From positions 44,746-108,745 of the forward strand of contig JAQBGV010000012.1 of the NCBI GenBank assembly GCA_032128395.1: a stretch of 64,000 nucleotides of DNA, read 5' to 3'. Below, piece after piece: positions 1 through 9,754 of this stretch (positions are counted from its first letter, which is position 1; every line of letters starts with the position of its first letter). Below the pieces are notes generated by a model. It worked only from the letters and a program-made list of their open reading frames with translations, ran no database searches and was not told where the DNA came from. Position numbers and translations under genes: made by a program. Source of the DNA: JAQBGV01 sp032128395. Its GTDB lineage: Bacteria > Planctomycetota > UBA8108 > UBA1146.

Positions 1-2
1 GG

Positions 3-371
3 ACCCGGGCCCTCGGCGAAGTGCTCGCACGGCTCGAGACCTCGGCGGGAGGTCGCATCGTCCATTCATTCCTCACCATCGCCGATCGGGAGCGGCACGG
101 CATTCCCCTCGAGGAGCTCGATGGGTTCATCGACGCTCTCAAACAGGTCCGGGGGGCCGAAATCGTCTTCCTGGTCGTTGAACTCTCCCCAGGCCGGTTT
201 AAAGTGTCCCTACGCTCGAAGGGGGCCGTGGACATTCATTCGGTCGCGGCGCATTTCGGTGGTGGCGGCCACGCGAAGGCCGCAGGGTGTCGCCTCGAAG
301 GGGACGCTACCGAGGTCGCGAAACGCCTCGTCGCCGAGTGTTCCCATGTGCTCGGGGCCAAGGAATCCTGA
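3..371 (+). CDS. nrnA: DHH-family phosphoesterase NrnA, C-terminal part (cut by window edge)
   Basis: This is the last ~122 residues of an oligoribonuclease/pAp-phosphatase-like protein; the reading frame is open to the left edge, so the N-terminal DHH catalytic domain lies outside the window. The visible part is the DHHA1 substrate-binding domain, recognised by FGGGGHAKAAG near its end (bases ~255-290) preceded by VSLRSKGAVDIHSVAAHF. Family knowledge: NrnA removes nucleotides from 2-5 nt RNAs and dephosphorylates 3'-phosphoadenosine 5'-phosphate in the cytosol. The GTG at 21 is in frame but is not the real start, since homology continues upstream. A short tract of 7-bp GGGACTC repeats (404-424) lies in the 118-bp gap behind it. 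Confidence 0.85.
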   Translation, partial: TRALGEVLARLETSAGGRIVHSFLTIADRERHGIPLEELDGFIDALKQVRGAEIVFLVVELSPGRFKVSLRSKGAVDIHSVAAHFGGGGHAKAAGCRLEGDATEVAKRLVAECSHVLGAKES

Positions 372-489
372 TCCCGGCCGTTCAGATCCCGGCTTCTGGT
401 CACGGGACTCGGGACTCGGGACCCGGTTCACGAAACTCTGATCCTCAAGTCTGCGAACGAGGCCACCCCGTGGCCGCGAGGTGTCGACA

Positions 490-1725
490 ATGCTTTCCCG
501 ATGTGTAGCGGCACCTCGCCGACTCTTGCTGATCGGGGCACTCGTGCTCCCGCTGGTCGGCTGTGGCGAGGAGAAGGTCGCCCCGGTCGTCGACAGCACG
601 CCGCAGAAGACCCCCGCGCAGATCGCCGAAGAGAACGCCGCGATCCACGTCGAGCGGGTGCGCGGGCAGTTCAGCCGGGCCCAGGACCGGATCGATCAAG
701 ACCCCACCGCGTTCGACAACAACATTCGAAATCTCGAGGTGCTCGCTTTCGAGGCGAAGGGGACGGCTCTCGAGGAGCCGGTCGCGCGGAAGCTCGCGGA
801 GCAACGGCAGGCGCGGGAAGCGTATGCGCAGACTCGACTCGACGAGATCATCGTCGAGGTCGATCGACTGGTGAAGGAGAAGGACTACTACACCCCACAG
901 GATCTCCTCGCACAGTTCGATCCCGAGGGGCTCTTCAGCGACACGCCGGCGCAGAAGCAGTGCCGCGAGAAGACCGACTGGGTGGTGACGGCGCAGGATG
1001 GCGAGAACGATTTCCTGACGATCAGCGCCCGGGCTCGTGCCTTCCACAAGCAGGGCGGGATCGAGGACCTCGCGAACGCGATCGGCCACCTCGAGAGCTA
1101 CTCCGATGTCTACGCGGAGACCCCGTACTACCCGGAGGTCCGCGAGACGATCGCGCTCTACTTGGGAGAATTTCTCGCGCTGAAGGCGAAGCGCGCCGCC
1201 AGCGAGAACGTGCCCTGGAAAGAGCTGAAAGTGGATCAGTACCTGTCCGAGTTCGGGGCTCGTTCGAGTGGCGATGCCGACGTCTGGACCGCCAGTGATG
1301 ACGTGATCACGGGGAACAATGTCACCGAGCAACTCGCGATGCTCGAGATCGGAGAGGATAACTGGACGAGCTTCATCGTCGAACTCGAACTGAAGGTCCC
1401 GTCCGGTCAGACCCTCAACGTCGGGGTCACCTATATGAGCCGTCTCGGCTCCCAGGAGAAGCAGTACGACGTCGAGAATTTTGTTCCGGAATCGAAGGGG
1501 TGGCTCCGCCTCCTCGTCGATTTCCGGGATGGGCGCGTCCAGATGAAAGACCTCGAGACCCTCGATCCTCTCGTATTGCCGTACACCCCTCGCACCGCCG
1601 GCGAAGGCGGGATCGCGCTCTTCCTCAAGCCGGGAGAGAAGATCGAGGTCCGGAACGTCCGCACCAAGGTTCTCTCGAAGAGGGAGCCCGCGGGAGATGG
1701 CGGCGGCGACGAGCCAGGGGACTGA
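490..1725 (+). CDS. Predicted lipoprotein of unknown function
   Basis: A 411-residue protein with a lipoprotein signal peptide: Arg-rich start, hydrophobic LLLIGALVLPLVGC, lipidation Cys at residue 25. The ATG at 490 is preferred over the in-frame GTG at 481 because GAGG (477-480/481) sits about 8 nt before it. After the signal comes a charged, probably helical region (residues ~40-250, several KEKDYYTPQDLL-like stretches), then a C-terminal ~140 residues rich in predicted beta strands (WTASDDVITGNN, WTSFIVELELKV, GWLRLLVDFRDGRVQM), reminiscent of LamG/DUF1080-like sandwiches, but I cannot name the family. The tail is Gly/Asp-rich. It ends 6 nt before the histidine kinase, so it probably shares a transcript with the two-component system; a sensor-accessory role is only a guess. 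Confidence 0.8.
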   Translation: MLSRCVAAPRRLLLIGALVLPLVGCGEEKVAPVVDSTPQKTPAQIAEENAAIHVERVRGQFSRAQDRIDQDPTAFDNNIRNLEVLAFEAKGTALEEPVARKLAEQRQAREAYAQTRLDEIIVEVDRLVKEKDYYTPQDLLAQFDPEGLFSDTPAQKQCREKTDWVVTAQDGENDFLTISARARAFHKQGGIEDLANAIGHLESYSDVYAETPYYPEVRETIALYLGEFLALKAKRAASENVPWKELKVDQYLSEFGARSSGDADVWTASDDVITGNNVTEQLAMLEIGEDNWTSFIVELELKVPSGQTLNVGVTYMSRLGSQEKQYDVENFVPESKGWLRLLVDFRDGRVQMKDLETLDPLVLPYTPRTAGEGGIALFLKPGEKIEVRNVRTKVLSKREPAGDGGGDEPGD

Positions 1726-1731
1726 TCCAAA

Positions 1732-2466
1732 GTGTCCCGCTTCGATGCTCGTGAGATCGGGAGTTGGGAGCAGGACGTCGCGAGCCTCGCGGGCAGTCTG
1801 GTCCACGAGGTGAAGAACCCGCTCTCCACGCTCAACATCTCCACCCAACTCCTCCTCGAAGAGGCGGGTGCGCCGACGACTCCCCGCGAGCAGCGAGCGG
1901 TGCGCCGACTCCAAGTGATGCATGGAGAGATCGCCCGGATCGAACAGATCGTCAGCTCCTTCCTCCAGTACGTGCGGCTGAACCGGATCGACGGTCGCCC
2001 CCTCGACCTGGACGTACTGCTGCGCCGCCTCCTCGCCGACAACGGCGATGGCCTCGAACGCGCGGGAATTCGGGTCCACTTCCAGGAGGGCGAGAGCCTT
2101 CCGGAGATCCTCGGAGATGAGGCACTCCTGCGTCAGGCGTTCCTCAACCTGGTCCGGAACGCCGAGCAAGCGATGCCCGAAGGGGGGGAGCTGATCGTGC
2201 GGACCGCGTTCATCGAGGACGCCGATCCCCCGCGGGTCGAAGTCGAGTGGATCGATACCGGCGTCGGGATTCCCGATGACCGGCTTCCGCAGATCTTCCA
2301 TCCGTACGTCTCCTCGAAGAAGGCGGGCACCGGCCTCGGTCTCCCGACCGTGCTGAGGATCGTTCGTCTGCACGGGGGGAGTATTCGGGTCGAGACCGAG
2401 ATCGGTCAGGGGAGCCGATTCGTCGTCGAATTGCCGTCGAGTGGAGGGGGAGGAGGGACGCCGTGA
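1732..2466 (+). CDS. Soluble two-component sensor histidine kinase
   Basis: A 244-residue kinase without transmembrane or recognisable sensor domain. HisKA dimerisation/phosphotransfer segment at residues ~15-85 with LVHEVKNPLSTLN, phospho-His at residue 25; HATPase_c domain from ~100 to 235 with N box (LVRNAEQAM), G1 (DTGVGIPDD), F box (FHPYVSSKKAG) and G2 (GTGLGLPTV). This layout matches NtrB-type kinases reduced to the catalytic core. GTG start; the next gene overlaps its stop by 4 nt (GTGA), so kinase and NtrC-type regulator are translationally coupled and almost certainly partners. Because no sensor is fused, the signal must come from a protein contact; the lipoprotein just upstream is one candidate, without direct support. 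Confidence 0.9.
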   Translation: MSRFDAREIGSWEQDVASLAGSLVHEVKNPLSTLNISTQLLLEEAGAPTTPREQRAVRRLQVMHGEIARIEQIVSSFLQYVRLNRIDGRPLDLDVLLRRLLADNGDGLERAGIRVHFQEGESLPEILGDEALLRQAFLNLVRNAEQAMPEGGELIVRTAFIEDADPPRVEVEWIDTGVGIPDDRLPQIFHPYVSSKKAGTGLGLPTVLRIVRLHGGSIRVETEIGQGSRFVVELPSSGGGGGTP

Positions 2467-3830
2467 CCGCGCGAGACGGCCTCCGAATCCTGACCATCGA
2501 CGACGAGGCGCTCCACGCCGAACTGGTCTCCGATGCGCTCGCCGCAGTGGGCTACCCGGTCGACATCGCGACCTCGGGGCAAGCGGGACTCGAACGCCTC
2601 CGCCAAACTCCCTACGACCTTCTGATCACCGACCTGAAGCTCGGAGACATCGACGGGATCGACCTGATCCGGCAGTCCCGCACCATCCATCCCTTCCTCG
2701 CGGTGATCGTCGTCACCGGCCACGGCACCGTCGAGTCAGCGGTCCAGGCGATGCAGCAGGGGGCGAGCGACTACCTGCAGAAACCGCTCGAGATCGCGGC
2801 GCTGCGGATCAAGGTCGAGAAGGCGCTCGAAGGTCAGGCGCTCCGGAGACGGACCGAGGAGCTGGAGCGGCGGATCGACACCAAGTTCGGTTTCGAGGGG
2901 ATCATCGGGTCGAGCCACGCGATGCACGCGATCATCCAACGGCTCTCCCAGGTCGCCGGTACCGATGTCTCGGTCTTGCTCACCGGCGAGAGCGGAACCG
3001 GGAAGGAGTTGGCGGCGAAGGCGATCCACTCGAACAGCCGCCGCCGCGGCAAGGTGTTCGTGCCGCTGAACTGCGCGGCCCTCTCCGGAGGAATTCTCGA
3101 GAGCGAGCTCTTCGGTCACGAGAAGGGGGCGTTCACCGGGGCGACCTACACCCGCAAGGGGCGCTTCGAGCACTGCCACGGAGGCACGCTCTTCCTCGAC
3201 GAAGTGGGGGACATCCCCCTCGAGACGCAGGTCAAGCTTCTGCGCGTCGTCGAAGAGGGGGTGGTCACCCGGATCGGTTCGAACACGGAGATCCCGGTCG
3301 ACGTCCGACTGATCTCCGCGACCCACCGAGATCTGCGGAAGCGGATCGAAGAGGGGGAGTTCCGCGAGGACCTGTTCTACCGACTCAACGTGGTCAGCAT
3401 CGAGATTCCGCCTCTGCGTGAGCGCACCGCGGACATCCCGTTGATCGTGAATCACTTCATCGGGGAGTACGCTCGGATCCACGAGAAGGGGAACACGGGG
3501 ATCTCGCACGATGCACTGCGGGTCCTCACCCGTTACGCGTGGCCGGGCAACGTCCGGGAGCTGAAGAACGCGATCGAGAACATGATCGTGATCTCCGCCG
3601 GACCGATCCTCGGCGTCGAGGACCTTCCCGCCCACATCCGTCCCGAGGACCCGGTGACCGAGAACGATGGAATCCGAGTCGGGATGACGATTCACGAGCT
3701 GGAGCGACAGCTGATCACCGCCACGCTCGAAGCGGTGGGTGGAAACCGGAAAGAGGCGTCGCGCCTCCTCGGAATCGGCGAGAGGACCCTGTACCGGAAG
3801 ATCGCGGAGTACGGGCTTCGTTCGGATTGA
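2463..3830 (+). CDS. NtrC-family sigma-54-dependent response regulator
   Basis: A 455-residue activator. REC domain at residues 8-125 with acidic pair D13-D14 and phospho-acceptor D57 (LLITDLKLGDIDG). AAA+ sigma-54 interaction domain at ~145-385 with Walker A GESGTGKE (~175-182), the sigma54-contacting GAFTGA loop in FGHEKGAFTGATY, and Walker B GGTLFLDEVGDIP. Fis-type helix-turn-helix at the end (NRKEASRLLGIGERTLYRK). It would bind enhancer sites, be phosphorylated by the kinase at 1732-2466 and remodel sigma-54 RNA polymerase. Target genes are not evident; two 13-bp palindromes lie just downstream (3846-3898) and could be its own operators, which is inference. Confidence 0.95.
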   Translation: MTARDGLRILTIDDEALHAELVSDALAAVGYPVDIATSGQAGLERLRQTPYDLLITDLKLGDIDGIDLIRQSRTIHPFLAVIVVTGHGTVESAVQAMQQGASDYLQKPLEIAALRIKVEKALEGQALRRRTEELERRIDTKFGFEGIIGSSHAMHAIIQRLSQVAGTDVSVLLTGESGTGKELAAKAIHSNSRRRGKVFVPLNCAALSGGILESELFGHEKGAFTGATYTRKGRFEHCHGGTLFLDEVGDIPLETQVKLLRVVEEGVVTRIGSNTEIPVDVRLISATHRDLRKRIEEGEFREDLFYRLNVVSIEIPPLRERTADIPLIVNHFIGEYARIHEKGNTGISHDALRVLTRYAWPGNVRELKNAIENMIVISAGPILGVEDLPAHIRPEDPVTENDGIRVGMTIHELERQLITATLEAVGGNRKEASRLLGIGERTLYRKIAEYGLRSD

Positions 3831-3845
3831 GGCTCATCGACGTGC

Positions 3846-3898
3846 TGCCAATCTGGCACCGACCGGAGACGGGCCTTTTTCGGGCTGCCGAATCGGCA
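3846..3898. promoter_or_regulatory. Two matching 13-bp palindromes between regulator gene and dnaK
   Basis: TGCCA-ATC-TGGCA at 3846-3858 and TGCCG-AAT-CGGCA at 3886-3898 share the pattern TGCCR-N3-YGGCA and lie 40 bp centre to centre, roughly four helical turns. They fall in the 290-bp gap between the NtrC-type regulator and dnaK. The arrangement looks like a paired operator or enhancer, though the second could also help form a terminator hairpin for the upstream operon. No CIRCE element and no convincing -24/-12 promoter is visible beside them. Confidence 0.4.
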
Positions 3899-4120
3899 GG
3901 AGGAGGGCGCTCGAGCAGCACCCACAACCTGAGGGTACATCGGCACTTCCGGTCGTGGTGGGGCCAGGAACAGGGTTTGCCCTTGAGGTGGTACCCAGGC
4001 CTTTCCTCCCACCAGTGGTGAGGTTGCGGCGGGGATCGGAAACGGGCCCGGACCCGGGGCCGGAAGTGAAAAGCGAGAAGCCCCCAGGGACGCCGGGGGA
4101 TCAGCGGAATGGAGCGCCCA

Positions 4121-6058
4121 ATGGGGAAGATCATCGGCATCGACCTGGGTACCACGAACTCCGTGGTGGCAGTGATGGAAGGCGGCGAGCCCACCGTCAT
4201 CCCCAACCTCGACGGCAACCGGGTGACCCCCTCCGTCGTCGCGTTCACCGAGTCCGGGGATCGTCTCGTCGGTCAGACCGCGAAGCGTCAAGCGGTCACC
4301 AATCCGGGGAACACTGTCTTCTCGATCAAGCGGTTCATGGGTCGTCGTCACGACGAGGTCCGCGACGAGGAGAAGATGATCCCGTACGAGGTGATCGGTG
4401 GCCCCGAGGACCTCGTCCGCGTGAGGCTCCGGGGCAAGGAATACACCCCTCCCGAGATCTCCGCGCTGATCCTCCAGTCGCTGAAGGAGTCGGCCGAGGC
4501 GTATCTCGGACAGCCGGTCACGGAAGCGGTGATCACCGTCCCCGCCTACTTCAACGACAGTCAACGGCAGGCGACCAAGGACGCGGGAAGGATCGCCGGT
4601 CTCGAGGTGAAGCGGATCATCAACGAGCCGACCGCGGCGGCGCTCGCCTACGGGCTGAACAAGAAGGGGAACGAGAAGATCGTCGTCTTCGACCTGGGAG
4701 GAGGGACGTTCGACGTCTCGATTCTCGAAGTCGACGAGGGGATCTTCAAGGTTCTGTCGACCAACGGCGACACGCACCTCGGCGGGGACGACTTCGATGA
4801 TGTGCTGATCCACCACATCGCAAACGAATTCAAGAAGACGAACTCGGTCGATCTGCGCAAGGATCTGATGGCGCTGCAGCGCCTGAAGGAGGCGTCGGAG
4901 AAGGCGAAGTGCGAGCTCTCGAGCCGCACCCAGACCGAGCTGAACCTCCCGTTCATCACGGCGGACGCCTCGGGGCCTCAGCACCTCCAGATGTCCGTCA
5001 CCCGGGCGACCTTCGAGAACCTGGCGAAGGACCTGATCCAGCGCACGCGCCGCCCCTGCGAGATCGCGCTCTCGGATGCGGGACTGTCGCCGAGCGAGAT
5101 CGATGAAGTGATCCTCGTCGGCGGCTCGACCCGGATCCCCGCGATCCAGGTGATCGTGAAGCAGATCTTCGCCAAGGAGCCGAACCGCTCGGTGAACCCG
5201 GACGAGGTCGTGGGGATGGGCGCTGCAATCCAGGGAGGAATCCTCGGCGGCGACGAAAAGCTCAACGAGGTGCTCCTGCTCGACGTCACGCCACTCTCCC
5301 TCGGGATCGAGACCCTGGGCGGGGTCACCACGCGGCTGATCGAGCGGAATACCACGATCCCGACCTCCAAGAAGCAGGTCTTCTCGACGGCGGCGGACAA
5401 CCAGCCGGCGGTGGACGTGCACGTCGTTCAGGGAGAGCGCGAGATGGCGGGGGACAACCGCACCCTCGGGCGCTTCCAGCTCGACGGAATCCCGCCCGCT
5501 CCGCGCGGCGTCCCACAGGTCGAGGTGACTTTCGACATCGACGCCAACGGGATCCTGAACGTCTCCGCGAAGGACCTCGGCACCGGCAAGCACCACTCGG
5601 TCAAGATCGAGTCGTCGTCGGGGCTGAGCGAGGACGACGTCGAGAAGATGCGAAAGGACGCCGAGCGATTCGCGGAAGAGGACAAACTCAAGCGCGAACT
5701 GATCGAGAACCGCAACGAAGCGGACCAACTCGTCTACTCGACGGAGAGTACGCTCAAGGAGAACCGCGACAAGCTGGACGAACCGACGATCACCGCGATC
5801 GAGAGTGCTCTCGCGGGACTCCGGAAAGCGAAGGACGACTCGAGCGCGACGAGCGATTCGATTCGCACCGCGATCGACGACGTGAACAAGGCCACGCACG
5901 AGCTCGCGAAGAAGCTCTACGAGAAAGCAGCCGCGGGATCGGCCGAGCCATCCCCCGGCTCCGATCGTGCGGGGAGCGCCGAAGCGGCGGGGGCGGGCAG
6001 CCGAGCGTCGGGCGACTCGGACAACGTCGTCGACGCCGATTTCGAGGTCAAGGACTAG
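4121..6058 (+). CDS. dnaK: Chaperone protein DnaK (Hsp70)
   Basis: A 645-residue Hsp70. The nucleotide-binding domain carries the phosphate-1 loop GIDLGTTNSVV near the N terminus, the phosphate-2 loop VFDLGGGTFDVSILEV and HLGGDDFD; the adenosine motif is VILVGGSTRIPAIQ. The substrate-binding domain follows from ~395, then a helical lid and an Ala/Gly/Ser-rich tail ending VVDADFEVKD, close to the usual acidic EEVD-like end. ATG 4121 is chosen because it gives the family-typical MGKIIGIDLG start and has GGAG at 4111-4114; ATG 4109 is a possible alternative four codons earlier. No grpE or dnaJ adjoins it, so it stands alone. A GC-rich hairpin follows its stop. Confidence 0.97.
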   Translation: MGKIIGIDLGTTNSVVAVMEGGEPTVIPNLDGNRVTPSVVAFTESGDRLVGQTAKRQAVTNPGNTVFSIKRFMGRRHDEVRDEEKMIPYEVIGGPEDLVRVRLRGKEYTPPEISALILQSLKESAEAYLGQPVTEAVITVPAYFNDSQRQATKDAGRIAGLEVKRIINEPTAAALAYGLNKKGNEKIVVFDLGGGTFDVSILEVDEGIFKVLSTNGDTHLGGDDFDDVLIHHIANEFKKTNSVDLRKDLMALQRLKEASEKAKCELSSRTQTELNLPFITADASGPQHLQMSVTRATFENLAKDLIQRTRRPCEIALSDAGLSPSEIDEVILVGGSTRIPAIQVIVKQIFAKEPNRSVNPDEVVGMGAAIQGGILGGDEKLNEVLLLDVTPLSLGIETLGGVTTRLIERNTTIPTSKKQVFSTAADNQPAVDVHVVQGEREMAGDNRTLGRFQLDGIPPAPRGVPQVEVTFDIDANGILNVSAKDLGTGKHHSVKIESSSGLSEDDVEKMRKDAERFAEEDKLKRELIENRNEADQLVYSTESTLKENRDKLDEPTITAIESALAGLRKAKDDSSATSDSIRTAIDDVNKATHELAKKLYEKAAAGSAEPSPGSDRAGSAEAAGAGSRASGDSDNVVDADFEVKD

Positions 6059-6074
6059 ATTCTGTGGATACCCC

Positions 6075-6108
6075 CCCCCGCCCCTCTCCCCTTGGGGGAG
6101 GGGCGGGG
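6075..6108 (+). terminator. GC-rich hairpin behind dnaK
   Basis: The C-rich arm (6075-6091) pairs with GGGGGAGGGGCGGGG (6094-6108) through about 14 bp with one unpaired T and a tiny loop. It starts 17 nt after the dnaK stop. There is no U tract, so it may be a rho-assisted or GC-only terminator, or a 3'-end stabiliser. Confidence 0.5.
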
Positions 6109-6231
6109 TGCTCGGGTGCTCCGCGCTGAGCGTGGTTCTTCGACCCCTTCGGAGGGGCGGCCCTCCTTCGTCGAGATTGAGAAAGGCACCGCAGAGCGGA
6201 GCCTGTCCCCAGCCGAGACTTGTCGACTCTG

Positions 6232-6259
6232 TTGCGCCTGGAGTCTCCCGGCCTAGAAT
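6232..6259 (+). promoter_or_regulatory. Possible sigma70-type promoter upstream of prkA
   Basis: TTGCGC (6232-6237), 16-bp spacer, TAGAAT (6254-6259). The -10 matches consensus at 5 of 6 positions, the -35 only at 3. It lies ~240 nt before the prkA start inside the 444-bp gap 6059-6502, which holds no convincing gene: just the dnaK hairpin, this site, a direct repeat and a hairpin. Confidence 0.3.
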
Positions 6260-6301
6260 CGATGCTGCAGCCTCATTCGGTCCCTGCCCCGCAGTTTCCG
6301 C

Positions 6302-6330
6302 TGCGGATGGGGTCGGTGCGGATGGGGTCG
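6302..6330 (+). repeat. Direct repeat of 14 bp upstream of prkA
   Basis: TGCGGATGGGGTCG occurs at 6302-6315 and again at 6317-6330, a 15-bp period. It sits between the possible promoter and the prkA start, so it could be an activator-binding direct repeat; no protein can be assigned. Confidence 0.5.
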
Positions 6331-6434
6331 CCGAGACGGTAGCGGGGGGAAGACACGGCGCGTCGCGTCGATCCGGGGACCCGCTCGCGAGCGCCTCCCC
6401 CGCCTTCCCACCGTTCCGGTCTCCCCCCCGGTGA

Positions 6435-6453
6435 CCGGAGTACCTTACTCCGG
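6435..6453 (+). promoter_or_regulatory. Perfect 8-bp hairpin/palindrome in the prkA leader
   Basis: CCGGAGTA-CCT-TACTCCGG is a perfect inverted repeat with a 3-nt loop, 50 nt before the prkA ATG. It could be a leader hairpin or an operator for a dimeric regulator. Confidence 0.5.
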
Positions 6454-6502
6454 GCCTTCAGGGGTGGAGATTCGGCGCCGAAGATGGGCGATGGAGGACC
6501 GC

Positions 6503-8531
<2,029 letters not shown>

Positions 8532-8533
<2 letters not shown>

Positions 8534-8598
8534 AGGGGACCCTTCGGGCGCCTCTCGCGGTCGCCTGCTACAGTGGACCGTTCGGCCACTGAGCAGGC
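8532..8598 (+). terminator. Tandem hairpins between prkA and the DUF444 gene
   Basis: First hairpin: AGAGG (8532-8536) with CCTCT (8551-8555), closing an inner CCC-TTC-GGG. Second, much stronger: GCCTGCT-A-CAGTGG (8563-8576) pairs with CCACTGAGCAGGC (8586-8598), 13 bp with one bulged A, and its 9-nt loop can fold again as CCG-TT-CGG. No U tract follows. Placed inside an operon, they are better read as an attenuator, RNA-processing site or 3'-end protector that sets prkA apart from the two downstream genes than as a full terminator. Confidence 0.55.
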
Positions 8599-8649
8599 TC
8601 CCCTTCGCCCCCGCCCTCTGGCGCCGAACAACCGTAGAGGAGACCACAC

Positions 8650-9753
8650 TTGGTTCGCAGGGTTGACCCCGATTCCCGACGATTCCGCGACATCGTGCGC
8701 GGCAAGATTCGGGACAACCTGAAGCACTATATTTCGCGGGGCGAGCTGATCGCGCGGCAGGGGAAGAACTCGGTCAGCGTTCCCCTCCCGCAGATCGACA
8801 TCCCGAACTTCCGCTTCGGCAAGACCGAGCAAGGCGGGGTCGGGCAAGGACCGGGGGGCGAGGGCGCTTCCCTCGGTGGCGAGGAAGCGGACGGCGGCCC
8901 GGAAGCCGGAGACCAGCCTGGGGAGCACGTCCTCGAGGTCGACGTCACTCTCGAGGAGCTCGCGGAGATCCTCGGCGAGGAACTCGAGCTGCCGCGGATC
9001 GAGCCGAAGGGGACCGAGTCGGTCCACACCACCAAGGAGCGCTACACGGGAATCAACAGTACCGGCCCCGAGTCGCTCCGCCACTTCAAGCGCACCTTCA
9101 AGCAGGCGCTCAAACGGCAGATCCAGACCGGCAACTACGACCCGGAAAATCCGATCATCATCCCGACCCGGGAGGATCGTCGGTACCGTTCGTGGAAGAC
9201 TCTCAGCGTGCCGCAGTCGAACGCGGTGATCATCTACATGATGGATGTCTCCGGTTCGATGGGGAACGAACAGAAAGAGATCGTCCGCATCGAGAGCTTC
9301 TGGCTCGACACCTGGCTGAAATCGCAGTACGAGAACATCGAGACCCGCTACATCATCCACGACGCCGCCGCTCGCGTGGTCGACGCCCACACCTTCTTCC
9401 ACATCCGCGAGTCGGGGGGGACGAAGATCTCATCCGCCTACAAACTCGCCAAGGAAGTGATCGAGAAGGAGTTCCCGCCGTCGGAGTGGAACATCTACCC
9501 GTTCCACTTCTCCGACGGCGACAATTGGGGGGGCGACGACACCAGCCTCTGCATGAGCATCCTCTCCGAGCAGCTCATGCCGTGGAGCAACATTTTCTGC
9601 TACGGGCAGGTGAAGAGCGCCTACGGCAGCGGTCAGTTCATCAAGGATCTCCGCGAGGCGTTCCCGGGGGATGACCGGCTGATCTTGAGCGAGATCAACT
9701 CGCGCGACGAGATCCTCACATCGCTCAAGACGTTTCTCGGGAAGGGGAAGTAG
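8650..9753 (+). CDS. DUF444 family protein (YeaH/YhbH), partner of PrkA
   Basis: A 367-residue member of the YeaH/YhbH family. Typical N terminus (RRVDPDSRRFRDIVRGKIR), IDIPNFRFG, a Gly/Glu-rich linker around residues 65-95, then a von Willebrand A-like part with MMDVSGSMG (a MIDAS-like DxSxS), IIHDAAARVVD, ESGGTKISSAYKLA and YPFHFSDGDNW. TTG start at 8650 is supported by GAGGAG at 8637-8642 with a 7-nt spacer; no better start exists nearby. One nucleotide separates its stop from spoVR. Family knowledge: co-occurs and is co-expressed with PrkA; biochemical role unknown. Confidence 0.93.
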   Translation: MVRRVDPDSRRFRDIVRGKIRDNLKHYISRGELIARQGKNSVSVPLPQIDIPNFRFGKTEQGGVGQGPGGEGASLGGEEADGGPEAGDQPGEHVLEVDVTLEELAEILGEELELPRIEPKGTESVHTTKERYTGINSTGPESLRHFKRTFKQALKRQIQTGNYDPENPIIIPTREDRRYRSWKTLSVPQSNAVIIYMMDVSGSMGNEQKEIVRIESFWLDTWLKSQYENIETRYIIHDAAARVVDAHTFFHIRESGGTKISSAYKLAKEVIEKEFPPSEWNIYPFHFSDGDNWGGDDTSLCMSILSEQLMPWSNIFCYGQVKSAYGSGQFIKDLREAFPGDDRLILSEINSRDEILTSLKTFLGKGK

Positions 9754-9754
9754 G

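Noticed and set aside
445..2373. Long minus-strand open frame over the lipoprotein and kinase genes.
   Set aside because: Antisense shadow typical of GC-rich coding DNA; its protein shows no motifs while the plus-strand genes are clear.
3831..4120. Looked for a CIRCE or -24/-12 promoter upstream of dnaK.
   Set aside because: TGGCAC occurs at 3854 but no TTGC follows at the right spacing, and no CIRCE inverted repeat is present.
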